The position numbers and the translations under genes were made by a program. Below the pieces are notes generated by a model, which made no database searches, had not been told where the DNA came from, and was given only the letters and a program-made list of their open reading frames with translations. Of a stretch of DNA of 64,000 nt, positions 54,969-64,000 are shown piece after piece (the first letter of the stretch is position 1; each line of letters opens with the position of its first letter). This DNA is from Gemmatimonadales bacterium (lineage in GTDB: Bacteria; Gemmatimonadota; Gemmatimonadetes; Gemmatimonadales; GWC2-71-9): positions 1-64,000 of the forward strand of contig DATAOI010000047.1 of the NCBI GenBank assembly GCA_036265815.1, in the 5' to 3' direction.

Positions 54969-55921
54969 GCGCCCGCGATCCAGCCTTTGCCCAGGCGGTG
55001 CGCGCGCGGCTTCGGGGCGAGGTGCGAGAGGCGGAGCCGCTGGCCCGGTACTCGACCTACCGGATCGGTGGGCCGGCTACGGTGGTCCTTCCGGCGGGGC
55101 CGGAGGACGTGGCGGTCGCGCTCGGGATGGCGCATGCGGCGGGCGTGCCCTGGTTCGCCGTTGGGCTCGGCTCCAACATCCTGCTGCCGGATGAGGGGCT
55201 GGACGCGCTGGTGATCCGGCTGGGGAAGGGGCTCGACCACCTCCGCCAGGACGGGGAGCGCTGGGTGGTGGGCGCCGGGCTTCCGGCGCCGCTCGCCGCC
55301 CGGCGCACCACGTCCGCGGGATTCGCGGGACTCCACATCTTCGTGGGTGTGCCCGGCACGGCCGGCGGTGGGGTCTACATGAACGCCGGGTGCCACGGCG
55401 GCGACTGGGCCGCGGTGGTGGAGCGGGTCACAGTGGTAGACGAGACCGGCCGGGACAGCGTGCTCCAGCGCGCGGAGGTCCCGTTCACCTACCGGCGAAG
55501 CGGGCTCGACGGCCGCATCGTGCTGGAGGCAGTGGTCCGGCTCAAGCCCGAGGCGCAGCCGGTGCTGGACGAGCAGATCGCCGAGATGTTCGAGTGGCGT
55601 CAGCGAGGCACCCCGTTCAACCAGCCGTGCTGCGGAAGCGTGTTCAAGAATCCGGCCGGACCGAGCTGGGCGCAGCGTGACGGCCCCCGCACTGCCGGCC
55701 AGCTGGTCGAGGCCGCGGGGCTCAAGGGCATTCGGGTCGGAGGGGCGCAGGTCTCGCCGATGCACGCCAACTACTTCGTCAATACCGGCAACGCCACCGC
55801 CGCCGACGTGCGTGCGCTGATCCAGCAGGCGCAGCGAGAGGTCGAGCATGCCTTCGGCGTGCGGCTCGAGCCGGAGGTGAAGCTGATCGGGTCCCGAGGT
55901 GAGTATCTGAACCCCGAGTAG
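54956..55921 (+). CDS. murB: UDP-N-acetylenolpyruvoylglucosamine reductase
   Basis: A 321-residue FAD enzyme that reduces the enolpyruvyl group to make UDP-MurNAc. The markers [46 protein letters not shown] and the catalytic Ser in [11 protein letters not shown] match; a terminal [16 protein letters not shown] is also standard. GTG 54956 with GGAG 9 nt upstream is used, overlapping the carB stop by 13 nt. It is a cell-wall gene placed between carB and polysaccharide genes. Confidence 0.95.
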   Translation: MDRISARDPAFAQAVRARLRGEVREAEPLARYSTYRIGGPATVVLPAGPEDVAVALGMAHAAGVPWFAVGLGSNILLPDEGLDALVIRLGKGLDHLRQDGERWVVGAGLPAPLAARRTTSAGFAGLHIFVGVPGTAGGGVYMNAGCHGGDWAAVVERVTVVDETGRDSVLQRAEVPFTYRRSGLDGRIVLEAVVRLKPEAQPVLDEQIAEMFEWRQRGTPFNQPCCGSVFKNPAGPSWAQRDGPRTAGQLVEAAGLKGIRVGGAQVSPMHANYFVNTGNATAADVRALIQQAQREVEHAFGVRLEPEVKLIGSRGEYLNPE

Positions 55922-55961
55922 GCTTGGCTCTTCGGCGACCGTTTACCACCCACAGGTCCAC

Positions 55962-56546
55962 ATGCCTGACTACTTCGTCCATGAGTCCTCCTACGTCGAC
56001 GACGGCGCGGTGATCGGCCGGGGAAGCAAGATCTGGCACTTCTGCCACATCATGCCCGGTGCCGTGATCGGCGAGCGCTGCAACCTGGGCCAGAACGTCG
56101 TGGTGATGGGCGGCACCCGCCTGGGCGACAATGTGAAGGTGCAGAACAACGTCTCGATCTACGAGGGGGTCACCCTCGAGGACGACGTGTTCTGCGGTCC
56201 GAGCTGCGTGTTCACCAACGTGGTGAATCCCCGAAGTCACGTCTCCCGCAAGTCGGAATACCGGTCCACCCTGGTCCGCCGGGGGGCCTCGATCGGGGCC
56301 AACGCCACCATTATCTGTGGGGTGACGCTCGGGGAGTACAGCTTCATCGGCGCTGGCGCCGTGGTCCGGAGCGATGTGCCGGCGTATGCCGTGATGGTCG
56401 GCGTGCCCGCCAGGAGAGTCGGGTGGATCTGTCAGTGCGGGCTCACGCTGACCGTCCGGGACGGAGCCGCTTCGTGTCCCGCCTGCGGCGCCGGCTATCG
56501 CGAGGAGGGAGGCCTGCTGCGCCAGATTGACCCGCCCGGCGCGTGA
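55962..56546 (+). CDS. WbpD-like sugar N-acetyltransferase with C-terminal zinc ribbon
   Basis: A 194-residue left-handed beta-helix acyltransferase (hexapeptide repeats [38 protein letters not shown] and onward), matching WbpD, which acetylates the 3-amino group of UDP-GlcNAc-3-amino-uronate. The last 45 residues form a zinc ribbon, CQCG ... CPACG, seen in some relatives. The next genes for an aminotransferase and a nucleotide-sugar dehydrogenase complete most of the UDP-diacetamido-uronic acid pathway. Confidence 0.9.
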   Translation: MPDYFVHESSYVDDGAVIGRGSKIWHFCHIMPGAVIGERCNLGQNVVVMGGTRLGDNVKVQNNVSIYEGVTLEDDVFCGPSCVFTNVVNPRSHVSRKSEYRSTLVRRGASIGANATIICGVTLGEYSFIGAGAVVRSDVPAYAVMVGVPARRVGWICQCGLTLTVRDGAASCPACGAGYREEGGLLRQIDPPGA

Positions 56547-56677
56547 GGCTAAGTTACGCGGCTATCGAGGGTTCCGCTTTCTGCTGCGCCCGGCTCGCCG
56601 GCTTCGGCCGCGGCACGGGCGCTTTCCACATGGATCGCGCTGGGTCTGCCCGGCGCGGCGTCAACCTGGACTGAAAC

Positions 56678-57793
56678 GTGAACGTACCCCTGCTCGACTT
56701 GGTGGCTCAGTACCGCACCATCAAGGACGAAGTGGTCCCGGCGGTCATGGCGGTGATCGAGCGGCAAGGCTTCATCATGGGTCCCGAGGTGGGGCAGCTG
56801 GAGGCCGCGGTGGCCCAGCTCTCCCATGTGCGCCACGCCATCGGGTGTGCCAGCGGCACCGACGCCCTCCTGCTGCCGCTCAAGGCGCTGGACCTGGCGC
56901 CCGGTGACGAGATTATCACCACTCCGTTCACCTTCTTCGCTACCGCCGGCGCCATCCACAATGCCGGTGGAACGCCGGTCTTCGTCGACATCGACTCGGC
57001 CACATTCAATCTGTCGCCCCGCGCGGTTGAGGCGGCGATCACCCCACGCACCCGGGGGATCGTCGTGGTGCACCTCTTCGGCCAGATGGCGGCACTGGAG
57101 GAGATCCTTCCCCTGACGGAGCGCCACGGCCTGGCCGTGATCGAGGATGCGGCCCAGTCGATCGGGGCCCGTCGGCGGGTCGAGGGCACCTGGCGCATGG
57201 CCGGCGAGCTCGCCACCGTCGGCACCTTCTCCTTTTTCCCCAGCAAGAATCTGGGCGCCTACGGCGACGGCGGCATGATGGTGACCCAGGACGAAGCCAT
57301 GGCTACCCGGCTCCGCCGGCTGCGGCTCCACGGTGGCGCTCGACAGTATTACCACGACGAGGTGGGGTTCAACAGTCGGCTCGACACCTTGCAGGCGGCC
57401 GTGCTGCTGGCCAAGCTGCCGCACCTGGCCGACTGGAGCGCGGCGCGAGCCCGGCATGCGGCCCGGTACACCGAGGCGTTCAGCGGCCATCCCGACGTGT
57501 GCCCGCCGCGGACCGACCCGGCCAACGAGCACATCTTCAATCAGTACACCTTGCGAGTACCCCGCCGGGACGAGCTGCTGGCGCATCTCAAGGCCCGCGG
57601 CATCGGGCATTCGGTCTACTATCCGCTGGCGCTGCACCTGCAACCCTGCTTCGCTTCTCTGGGATACCAGCGCGGCAGCATCCCGGTGGCCGAAGCCGCC
57701 ACCGCCGAAGTGGTCTCGCTTCCGGTATTTCCCGAGCTGACTCCGTCACAGCAGGAGGCGGTGATCGAGGCCGTGCTGGAGTTCTACGCGTGA
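56678..57793 (+). CDS. DegT/DnrJ/EryC1/StrS-family sugar aminotransferase (WbpE-like)
   Basis: A 371-residue PLP aminotransferase acting on keto sugars. The PLP Lys190 is in FFPSKNLGAYGDGGMMV; CASGTDALLLPLKALDLAPG, the PFTFFATAGAI loop and EDAAQSIGA match the family. Its place between a WbpD-like acetyltransferase and a WbpA-like dehydrogenase suggests UDP-2-acetamido-3-keto-uronate as substrate. It starts at a GTG; the 131-nt gap before it holds no gene. Confidence 0.92.
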   Translation: MNVPLLDLVAQYRTIKDEVVPAVMAVIERQGFIMGPEVGQLEAAVAQLSHVRHAIGCASGTDALLLPLKALDLAPGDEIITTPFTFFATAGAIHNAGGTPVFVDIDSATFNLSPRAVEAAITPRTRGIVVVHLFGQMAALEEILPLTERHGLAVIEDAAQSIGARRRVEGTWRMAGELATVGTFSFFPSKNLGAYGDGGMMVTQDEAMATRLRRLRLHGGARQYYHDEVGFNSRLDTLQAAVLLAKLPHLADWSAARARHAARYTEAFSGHPDVCPPRTDPANEHIFNQYTLRVPRRDELLAHLKARGIGHSVYYPLALHLQPCFASLGYQRGSIPVAEAATAEVVSLPVFPELTPSQQEAVIEAVLEFYA

Positions 57794-57800
57794 GGATCGG

Positions 57801-59087
57801 ATGAGCGTCGCGCAGGAGTTGATCGAAAAGGCCGAGCGCCGGGATGTCCTGTTCGGCATCGTCGGTCTGGGCTACGTCGGGCTGCCGCTCGCCATGGAGC
57901 TGGCCCATGCGGGCTACCGGGTGCTCGGCTTCGACGTGCAGCAGCGGGTGGTGGACGGACTCAACGGCTGCCACTCGCACGTGAAGGATGTGAGCGACGC
58001 CCAGCTCCGGGCCGCGGTGAGCGCAGGCCGCTTCAGCGCCACGTGCGACATGTCTCGGATGGGCGAGGCGGACGCGGTCTCGATCTGCGTGCCGACGCCG
58101 CTCTCCAAGTTCAAGGACCCGGACGTCAGTTACATCGTCGCCGCCACCGAAGCGGTCAAGCGATCACTCCGCCGGGGGCAGGCGATCATCTTGGAGAGCA
58201 CGACCTATCCCGGCACGACCCGGGAGATCCTGCTCCCCGCGCTGGAGAGCACCGGGCTTAACGTGGGCGAGGATTTCTTCCTGGCGTTCAGCCCCGAGCG
58301 GGTCGACCCGGGCAACCCGGTGTACCTCACCCGCAACACGCCCAAGGTCGTCGGCGGGATCACCGAGGCGTGCCGCCGGGTGGCCGTGGCCCTCTACCAG
58401 CCGGCCATCGACGTGCTGGTCCCGGTCTCGACCACCGAGGCGGCCGAGCTGGTGAAGCTGCTGGAGAACACCTTCCGGAGCGTCAATATCGGGCTGGTGA
58501 ACGAGATGGCCATCGTCTGCGACAAGCTCGGCGTGGATGTCTGGGAGGTGATCGAGGCGGCGGCCACCAAGCCGTTCGGCTTCATGAAATTCCTGCCCGG
58601 CCCGGGGCTCGGGGGCCACTGCATTCCGATCGATCCCCATTACCTCGCCTGGAAGATGCGGGGCCTCAACTACAAGACCCGGTTCATCGATCTCGCGGGC
58701 GAGCTCAACACCGAGATGCCGCTCTTCTGGGTGCGGAAAGTGGCGGAGACCCTGAACGAGCAGGGCAAGGCGGTGCGGGGGGCGAATGTCCTGGTGCTCG
58801 GCGTCGCCTACAAGCCGGACATCGACGACATCCGGGAGAGCCCCGCCCTGGACATCATCCGGCTGCTGGAGGGCCAGGGCGCGCGGGTCTCCTACGCCGA
58901 CCCCCACGTGCCGGTGTTCTCGGAGGACGGTCATGAGTTCCGCGCCGTTCCCCTGACGCCGGAAACGGTAGCGGCGGCGGATTGCGTGATGGTCGTGACC
59001 AACCATTCGGCGGTGGATTACCGGATGATCAAGCGCAACGCGAAGCTGGTGGTGGACACCCGTAACGCTCTACCCAAAGGGGCCTGA
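57801..59087 (+). CDS. Nucleotide-sugar dehydrogenase (UDP-N-acetylglucosamine 6-dehydrogenase, WbpA-like)
   Basis: A 428-residue enzyme that oxidises C6 of a UDP-sugar to a carboxylate in two NAD-dependent steps. It has the Rossmann start LFGIVGLGYVGLPLAMELAH, ILESTTYPGTTREILLP, LAFSPERVDPGNP and catalytic Cys274 in GLGGHCIPIDPHYLAWK; the GGHCIPxDP form is that of UDP-GlcNAc/ManNAc dehydrogenases, distinct from the GGSCFPKD of Ugd. It starts 7 nt after the aminotransferase gene. Confidence 0.93.
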   Translation: MSVAQELIEKAERRDVLFGIVGLGYVGLPLAMELAHAGYRVLGFDVQQRVVDGLNGCHSHVKDVSDAQLRAAVSAGRFSATCDMSRMGEADAVSICVPTPLSKFKDPDVSYIVAATEAVKRSLRRGQAIILESTTYPGTTREILLPALESTGLNVGEDFFLAFSPERVDPGNPVYLTRNTPKVVGGITEACRRVAVALYQPAIDVLVPVSTTEAAELVKLLENTFRSVNIGLVNEMAIVCDKLGVDVWEVIEAAATKPFGFMKFLPGPGLGGHCIPIDPHYLAWKMRGLNYKTRFIDLAGELNTEMPLFWVRKVAETLNEQGKAVRGANVLVLGVAYKPDIDDIRESPALDIIRLLEGQGARVSYADPHVPVFSEDGHEFRAVPLTPETVAAADCVMVVTNHSAVDYRMIKRNAKLVVDTRNALPKGA

Positions 59088-59088
59088 C

Positions 59089-60399
59089 ATGCATGTGGCG
59101 GTGATCGGCAGCGGGTACGTGGGCCTGGTTGCGGGCGCCTGTCTGGCGGAGACCGGGAACGACGTGGTGTGCGTGGACAAGGACGCGGAGAAGATCGCGC
59201 GCCTGCAGCGCAACGAGATCCCCATCTACGAGCCTGGGCTGGAGCCAATGGTCCAGCGCAACCAGGCGGAGGGGCGCCTCACCTTCACCACCGACCTCGG
59301 CGCGGCGGTGAAGCCGGCGCGGGTGATCTTCATCGCCGTCGGCACCCCCCCGGGCGACGACGGCTCGGCCGACCTCCAGCATGTGCTCGGCGTAGCGCGG
59401 GAGATCGGCTGCAACATGAACGGACCCAAGGTCATCGTGACCAAGTCCACCGTGCCGGTCGGAACGGCGGAGAAGGTGCGCGCGGCGGTGCGCTCGGAGA
59501 CCTCGCTGCCGTTCGCCGTCTGCTCCAACCCCGAGTTCCTCAAGGAAGGCGCCGCGATCGACGACTTCATGAAGCCTGACCGGGTGGTCATCGGAGTGGA
59601 CGACGATGAGGCCAGGGAGCTCATGGCCGAGCTCTACGCGCCGTTCACCCGGCAGGGCGGGAATCGGGTCTTCTTCATGGACATCGCCTCGGCCGAGGTG
59701 ACCAAGTACGCCGCCAATGCCATGCTGGCCACCCGGATCTCCTTCATGAACCAGATGGCCCGCTTCTGCGAGCTGGTGGGGGCCGACGTGCACAACGTGC
59801 GCCTGGGCATCGGATCGGACCAGCGGATCGGCCGGGCCTTTCTCTACCCCGGCCCGGGTTACGGCGGGTCCTGCTTTCCCAAGGACGTGAAGGCGATCAT
59901 CCATACCGCCGACTCGATGGGCCTCTCCCTCGACGTGCTCAAGGCGGTCGAGGAGGTCAACGAGCAGCAGAAGCTGGTGGTATTGGAGAAGACGCTCAAG
60001 TACCTCGGCCGGGACCTCACCGGCAAGGTGCTCGGCGTCTGGGGACTGGCGTTCAAGGCCGAGACCGATGACATGCGGGAGAGCCCCACCATCCCGCTTA
60101 TCGAAGGACTGCTCAAAGCCGGAGCGCGGGTCCAGGCCCACGACCCCAAGGCCACCGACTCGGCGCGGACCATCTTCGGCGACCGCCTGATGTACGCCGC
60201 CGATCCTTACAGTGCGGCCCATGGCGCCGACGCGCTGCTGGTCATGACCGAGTGGCTGGTGTATCGGAATCCCGATTTCGATCGGGTGCGCAAGCTGCTG
60301 CGCCGCCCGCTCCTCATCGATGGCCGGAACCTGTACGAGCCCGAGCGGATGACCGCGCTCGGATTCGAGTATCACGGGATCGGCCGGGGCGGGCGGTGA
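59089..60399 (+). CDS. ugd: UDP-glucose 6-dehydrogenase
   Basis: A 436-residue UDP-glucose dehydrogenase producing UDP-glucuronate. N-terminal HVAVIGSGYVGLVAGACLAE, VTKSTVPVGTAEKVR, CSNPEFLKEGAAIDDFMKPD and catalytic Cys262 in YGGSCFPKDVKAI define it. It begins 1 nt after the previous dehydrogenase and overlaps the next gene, an epimerase that uses its product. Confidence 0.95.
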   Translation: MHVAVIGSGYVGLVAGACLAETGNDVVCVDKDAEKIARLQRNEIPIYEPGLEPMVQRNQAEGRLTFTTDLGAAVKPARVIFIAVGTPPGDDGSADLQHVLGVAREIGCNMNGPKVIVTKSTVPVGTAEKVRAAVRSETSLPFAVCSNPEFLKEGAAIDDFMKPDRVVIGVDDDEARELMAELYAPFTRQGGNRVFFMDIASAEVTKYAANAMLATRISFMNQMARFCELVGADVHNVRLGIGSDQRIGRAFLYPGPGYGGSCFPKDVKAIIHTADSMGLSLDVLKAVEEVNEQQKLVVLEKTLKYLGRDLTGKVLGVWGLAFKAETDDMRESPTIPLIEGLLKAGARVQAHDPKATDSARTIFGDRLMYAADPYSAAHGADALLVMTEWLVYRNPDFDRVRKLLRRPLLIDGRNLYEPERMTALGFEYHGIGRGGR

Positions 60400-61364
60400 C
60401 CCGGGTTCTGGTCACTGGAGCGGCCGGGTTCATCGGCTCACACCTGGTGGAGGCGCTGGTCCGCCGGGGTGACGACGTCATTGGGATCGACAACTTCGAT
60501 CCGTTCTACCCCCGGCCGGCCAAGGAGCGGAATCTATCGGAGGTCGGGCATCACACCGGCTTCTGCTTCCACGAGCAGGACATGCTGGACGTGGACGCGG
60601 TACGGCGGGACCTCACCCCCGAGACGGTCCTGGTGCATCTCGCGGCCAAGGCCGGGGTGCGTCCCTCGCTCGCCGATCCGGTGGGCTACGCGCGGGCCAA
60701 CCTGAGCGGCACTGCGGCGGTGATGGAGGCCGCGCGGCAGGCCGGCGTGTCCCGGATCGTCTACGGTTCGTCCTCCTCGGTGTACGGCGACGACACGCCG
60801 GTGCCGTTCCGGGAGGATGCGGTGGCGGTCCGGCCGGTCTCCCCCTACGCGGCCACCAAGCGGGCGGGTGAGCTGCTGCTGAGCTCGGTCGCGGGGATCT
60901 ACGGCTTCCGAGTGGCCTCGCTGCGGTTCTTCACTGTGTACGGTCCGCGGCAGCGGCCCGATCTCGCCATCCACGCATTCACCAGGAAAATGGTGGAGGG
61001 CGAGACGATCACCCTGTTCGGCGACGGCACCCAGTCCCGCGATTACACCTATTGTGACGACATCGTGGCCGGTGTCATCGCCGCTGTCGACTGGACCGTG
61101 GCCGCGCCGGTCGGCGTGGAGCAGTTCAATCTGGGTGGCAACCGCTCGGTCCCGACCGAGGCGATGGTCACCGAGATCGCGGAAGCGCTCGGGATCACGC
61201 CCCGGATCGAGTGGGCGCCGATGCAGCCGGGCGATGTCCAGCGGACCGCGGCCGACCTGACCAAGTCCGGGGCCATCCTGGGCTACGCACCCCATACGAC
61301 ATTTCCCGAGGGGATCCGGCGATTCGTCGCCTGGTTCCGCAGAATCCATGGCCGGACAGACTGA
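60396..61364 (+). CDS. UDP-glucuronate 4-epimerase-like NAD-dependent epimerase
   Basis: A 322-residue extended SDR: RVLVTGAAGFIGSHLVEALV, the characteristic VIGIDNFDPFYPRPAKERNL, YGSSSSVYGDDTPVPF and YxxxK in SPYAATKRAGELL. The NFDPFYP segment is typical of UDP-glucuronate 4-epimerases, which make UDP-galacturonate. It starts with GTGA over the ugd stop, so dehydrogenase and epimerase act in sequence. Its last 17 bases overlap the TPR gene. Confidence 0.92.
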   Translation: MTRVLVTGAAGFIGSHLVEALVRRGDDVIGIDNFDPFYPRPAKERNLSEVGHHTGFCFHEQDMLDVDAVRRDLTPETVLVHLAAKAGVRPSLADPVGYARANLSGTAAVMEAARQAGVSRIVYGSSSSVYGDDTPVPFREDAVAVRPVSPYAATKRAGELLLSSVAGIYGFRVASLRFFTVYGPRQRPDLAIHAFTRKMVEGETITLFGDGTQSRDYTYCDDIVAGVIAAVDWTVAAPVGVEQFNLGGNRSVPTEAMVTEIAEALGITPRIEWAPMQPGDVQRTAADLTKSGAILGYAPHTTFPEGIRRFVAWFRRIHGRTD

Positions 61365-62055
61365 GCGGCTGCTCGCGCGGGCGCGCGAACGCTTCGGACT
61401 GCAGGACTACTACGGCGCGCTCTATCTGCTCGAGGAGATCGTGGCCTCGGGCCGCGCTTTCGCCGACGTACACCACCTCGCCGGCGTCTCGCTCTCGCTG
61501 CTCGGCCGCCAGGAGGACGCGTTGGGAGAGTTCGCCCGCGCGCTGGAGCTCAACCCCCGCTACCTCGAGGCGCTGATCCATCAAGGCCTGGTGCTGAGCG
61601 AGCTGGGCCGGGACGCCGAGGCCGAGGAATCGTTCCGCCGCGCCGCCGCGAGCCTGGTGCCGCCGGCCGACGGGCTGCCGGCTCCGGTCGCGGCCCGGCT
61701 GGCCAATCAGCACGCCGAGCTGGCCGACGCGTACGCCGAGGCCGGCGCGCTGATGCGGGCCATCGAGCAGTACGAGCGCGCCCTGGAGCTGGGCCCGGAC
61801 TATCACGACCTGCGCTATCGCATGGCCAGGCTGATGCTGGAGGCCAGCCGCCCGCTGGAGGCACGCGAGGCGCTGGAACAGGTGGTGAGCGCCCGGCCCA
61901 ACTTCGTCGACGCGGAGGCGGCACTGGGGCTCGCCCACTACCTGTCGGGCGATGGCGCCGGGGCGCGCGAGGTATGGAAGTCGTGTCTCGCACGCCGGCC
62001 GGAGAACGCGAGAGTCGAGGCGTATCTGGCGATGTTGGGGCGGACCGGGCCGTGA
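61348..62055 (+). CDS. Tetratricopeptide-repeat protein
   Basis: A 235-residue cytosolic TPR protein without a signal peptide: repeats such as FGLQDYYGALYLLEEIVASG, VHHLAGVSLSLLGRQEDALG, FARALELNPRYLEALIHQGL and YERALELGPDYHDLRYRMAR. Six or so units fill the length. It is probably a scaffold for protein interactions. It is joined by overlaps to both the epimerase gene and the next TPR lipoprotein gene. Confidence 0.9.
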   Translation: MAGQTERLLARARERFGLQDYYGALYLLEEIVASGRAFADVHHLAGVSLSLLGRQEDALGEFARALELNPRYLEALIHQGLVLSELGRDAEAEESFRRAAASLVPPADGLPAPVAARLANQHAELADAYAEAGALMRAIEQYERALELGPDYHDLRYRMARLMLEASRPLEAREALEQVVSARPNFVDAEAALGLAHYLSGDGAGAREVWKSCLARRPENARVEAYLAMLGRTGP

Positions 62056-62960
62056 CCCGAGCTCTCCTGCTCGCGGCAGCCGCGCTCGCCGCGTGCTCCG
62101 GTGCGGGCGATCGCGAGCGGCTGGGTGATGAGGCCTACGGCCAGGCACGCTACGAGGAGGCATTGACAGACTATCGCGCCGTGCTGGGCAGCCATCCCGA
62201 CGCGCGCCTGTGGGCCAAGACCGGCGCCGCGGCGCTTCACGCCGGCAATCTCCGCGAGGCGTCCGCCGCCTACCTCCGGCTCGCCGCCGCCGATCCGACC
62301 CGGACCGAAGAGGCGGCCGAAGGGCTCGAGACGGTGGCACGTGCGGCGGAGCACGCGGCCGATTCCGCATCCCTGGGTCCGGCGTTGGCCGGCCTTCGCA
62401 CTGTCGCGCCGGACCGGATGACCGGTCACTACGCGGTGCTCCTGGCGGAGCGACCGGGGGCGGAGAGCGCCGAGCTCGCGGCGCTCCTGCCCGGCGCGAT
62501 GGCGGCGGCCGGCGACCCGGCCACGGTGGACTCGTTGCTGACGCTGTACGCCGCGGCCCTCCAGGCGACCGCGGGATGCGGCCAGGCGTTGCTCCAGTTT
62601 CGCGCTATTCTCCGGCGCACCCAGGATGGCGGCGTTCGGGCGCGGGCCGGGGCCGGCGCGGCCAATTGCGGCTACATCCTCGGCCTCCGGGCCGAATCGG
62701 CCGGGCGGACCGAGGAGGCAGCGCTCTGGTTCGCCGAGGCGGCGCGGATGGACTCGTCCACGGTGACGGGACGCCGCTCGCTGCTGCACTACGGCGAGGC
62801 CCGTCTCACCCAGGGTGACACGCTGATGGCCGCGCTGGCTTTTCAGGCCGCGGCGCCCGCAGGGGGCGCGGATTCGATCGGCGAGGCCGCCACGGCACGT
62901 CTCCACGGACTGGGGATGACACGATCGCCGGGCGATTCGGCCCGGACGGATGGACGATGA
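62052..62960 (+). CDS. TPR-type lipoprotein
   Basis: A 302-residue lipoprotein: signal TRALLLAAAALAACSGAGD with a lipobox Cys near residue 15. Helical repeats follow (YGQARYEEALTDYRAVLGSH, AALHAGNLREASAAYLRLAA). The central part has CGQALLQFRAILRRTQDGGV. It is of unknown function but stands just before bamD, so envelope assembly is likely. GTGA overlaps at the start, and ATGA at the end joins it to bamD. Confidence 0.86.
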   Translation: MTRALLLAAAALAACSGAGDRERLGDEAYGQARYEEALTDYRAVLGSHPDARLWAKTGAAALHAGNLREASAAYLRLAAADPTRTEEAAEGLETVARAAEHAADSASLGPALAGLRTVAPDRMTGHYAVLLAERPGAESAELAALLPGAMAAAGDPATVDSLLTLYAAALQATAGCGQALLQFRAILRRTQDGGVRARAGAGAANCGYILGLRAESAGRTEEAALWFAEAARMDSSTVTGRRSLLHYGEARLTQGDTLMAALAFQAAAPAGGADSIGEAATARLHGLGMTRSPGDSARTDGR

Positions 62961-63757
62961 GACGACGCTGGGGTTGGCTCGCTCCGTTGCTGCTCGCTGC
63001 CTCGCTGACGGGGTGTGGGAAGGGGCCCGCCGCGGCGCCGACGGTGACGCCGACCCCGGTCTCCCGGGTGTCGGAGTCCGCCAGCAGCGCGGAGCTCGAT
63101 TCGCTCTGGACCAAGGCGAATCACGCATTCCGGCACGGCAAGTGGAATGATGCGGTCAAGCATCTCAGCCGCGCCATCCTGGAGTTCCCCCCGGGCGATC
63201 CGCGCATCGCGCAGGCGCACTTCTTTCTCGGCGAATGCCAGTTCGCGTTGGGCAGCAACCTCGAGGCGGCCCGCGAGTTCCGGAAGGTCTCGGATGACAC
63301 CCCGGACGACCCGCTCGCTCCCGGGGCGCTGCTGCGGGTGGGGGACGCCTACGCCGATCTCTGGCGGCGGCCCGAGCTCGACCCCTCCTACGGGCAGACC
63401 GCGCTGTCCACCTACCAGGAGCTGCTCAACCGCTATCCCGGCGGCACGCCAGCCGACCGGGCACAGGCCCGGATCGCCGATCTGCAGGAGCGATTCGCCT
63501 ACAAGGAATACAAGGCGGCGCTGTACTACATCCGGCTGAAGGCGTTCGACTCGGCCATCCTTTATCTCAAGGATCTGGTGGCCACCTATCCCCGGGCCAA
63601 GGTGGCGCCTGACGCGCTCATCCATCTGGTGCAGGCGTACCGGACCCTGGGATACAAGGAAGACGTGCAGGAGACCTGCGGGTACCTCCGCCGATTCCAT
63701 CCGGGCACCGCGGGGATCCGGGTCGCCTGTCCCACTCAACCGGCAGAGGCATCCTGA
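62957..63757 (+). CDS. bamD: Outer membrane assembly factor BamD
   Basis: A 266-residue lipoprotein of the BAM complex. Signal [20 protein letters not shown] ends in a lipobox Cys near residue 20; the TPR body follows, with [40 protein letters not shown] and [17 protein letters not shown], the pattern of BamD, which supports insertion of outer-membrane beta-barrels with BamA. A Pro/Thr/Ser linker follows the lipobox. nadD begins 4 nt after the stop. Confidence 0.9.
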   Translation: MRRRWGWLAPLLLAASLTGCGKGPAAAPTVTPTPVSRVSESASSAELDSLWTKANHAFRHGKWNDAVKHLSRAILEFPPGDPRIAQAHFFLGECQFALGSNLEAAREFRKVSDDTPDDPLAPGALLRVGDAYADLWRRPELDPSYGQTALSTYQELLNRYPGGTPADRAQARIADLQERFAYKEYKAALYYIRLKAFDSAILYLKDLVATYPRAKVAPDALIHLVQAYRTLGYKEDVQETCGYLRRFHPGTAGIRVACPTQPAEAS

Positions 63758-63761
63758 GGGG

Positions 63762-64000
63762 ATGATCGGTCTCCTCGGCGGATCCTTCGATCCGGTCCAT
63801 CACGGACATCTGATCGTCGCCCAGGTCGCCGCGGAGGCGCTCGGTCTCGAGTGCCTTCGCCTGGTCCCCGCTCGGCAGCAACCGTTCAAGCAAGGCCGGC
63901 ACTCGGCGCCGGCGGCCGACCGCGCCGCCATGCTGGCGTTGGCGGTGGCCGGGATGCCGGGCTTCGCCGTGGAGCGGGCGGAGCTCGACCGGCCAGGTCC
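63762..64000 (+). CDS. nadD: Nicotinate-nucleotide adenylyltransferase, N-terminal part (cut by window end)
   Basis: The visible 79 residues begin [20 protein letters not shown], the nucleotidyltransferase GxFDPxHxGH motif that binds ATP and is typical of NadD, followed by [16 protein letters not shown], the segment that recognises nicotinate mononucleotide. The enzyme makes deamido-NAD in NAD synthesis. The gene runs out of the window at base 64000, and the rest cannot be seen. Confidence 0.93.
   Translation, partial: MIGLLGGSFDPVHHGHLIVAQVAAEALGLECLRLVPARQQPFKQGRHSAPAADRAAMLALAVAGMPGFAVERAELDRPG

Overview
The window is 64 kb of dense, GC-rich bacterial chromosome. Genes run mostly on the plus strand and often overlap by 4 nt (ATGA, GTGA). 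The organism has an outer membrane: there is a TonB/ExbB/ExbD set, BamD, and several lipoproteins with clear lipoboxes. Gene content and protein style (TonB with an FENLIESKPK start plus one ExbB and two ExbD, a membrane pyrophosphatase, many signal-peptide TPR proteins, one TAnnTTTG-type -10 box) suggest Gemmatimonadota or a close FCB-group relative. That placement is an inference, not a measurement.

Layout. 1-1843: end of an OmpR-type response regulator and its histidine kinase. 1845-1920: a large intergenic hairpin. 2140-5471: TonB energy-transduction operon plus a second TonB-like protein. 5507-7066: amino-acid permease. 7077-14778: a probable peptidoglycan-sugar salvage locus (BadF-type kinase, two sodium:solute symporters, NagZ, and divergent NamZ), with an ErpA-type iron-sulfur carrier gene inside it. 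14844-19749: CDP-alcohol phosphotransferase, inositol-3-phosphate synthase, a small unknown protein and a proton-pumping pyrophosphatase. 19767-25113: amidase and a 2-oxoacid dehydrogenase complex (E1 alpha, E1 beta, E2). 25115-30294: two small unknowns, a PHP phosphoesterase, a peroxiredoxin whose catalytic cysteine codon is an in-frame TGA (probable selenocysteine), two SDRs, an unknown Rossmann-like protein, and thioredoxin reductase. 30287-33949: metallo-hydrolase, a hidden 56-residue zinc ribbon, a GT4 glycosyltransferase, a DUF2334 deacetylase-like protein and a flippase-like membrane protein. 33920-37458: cupin, aspartase, metallophosphoesterase, nucleotidyltransferase-like protein. 37512-40822: a protein-thiocarboxylate cysteine pathway (Rrf2 regulator, CysM, Mec-type protease, and one polypeptide fusing a ubiquitin-like carrier, an E1-like enzyme and a rhodanese). 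40830-41067: nested repeats and tRNA-Leu(CAG). 41274-46373: SmpB, cell-wall amidase, TPR lipoprotein, PyrD, PyrF. 46391-49659: rpmJ-rpsM-rpsK-rpsD-rpoA-rplQ and opposing rpmB. 49800-61364: nucleotide-sugar genes (GDP-rhamnose; UDP-uronic and amino-uronic acids) interrupted by carB and murB. 61348-64000: TPR proteins, BamD and the start of nadD.

The most notable points are: (i) the probable selenoprotein peroxiredoxin with a SECIS-like hairpin just after its TGA; (ii) the CysO-MoeZ-rhodanese triple fusion beside a JAMM protease and CysM; (iii) the NamZ/NagZ pair, whose divergent start codons overlap; (iv) at least four genes whose best-supported start codon is CTG; and (v) a bacterial inositol-lipid gene pair. 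No phage, insertion sequence, CRISPR array or rRNA was seen.
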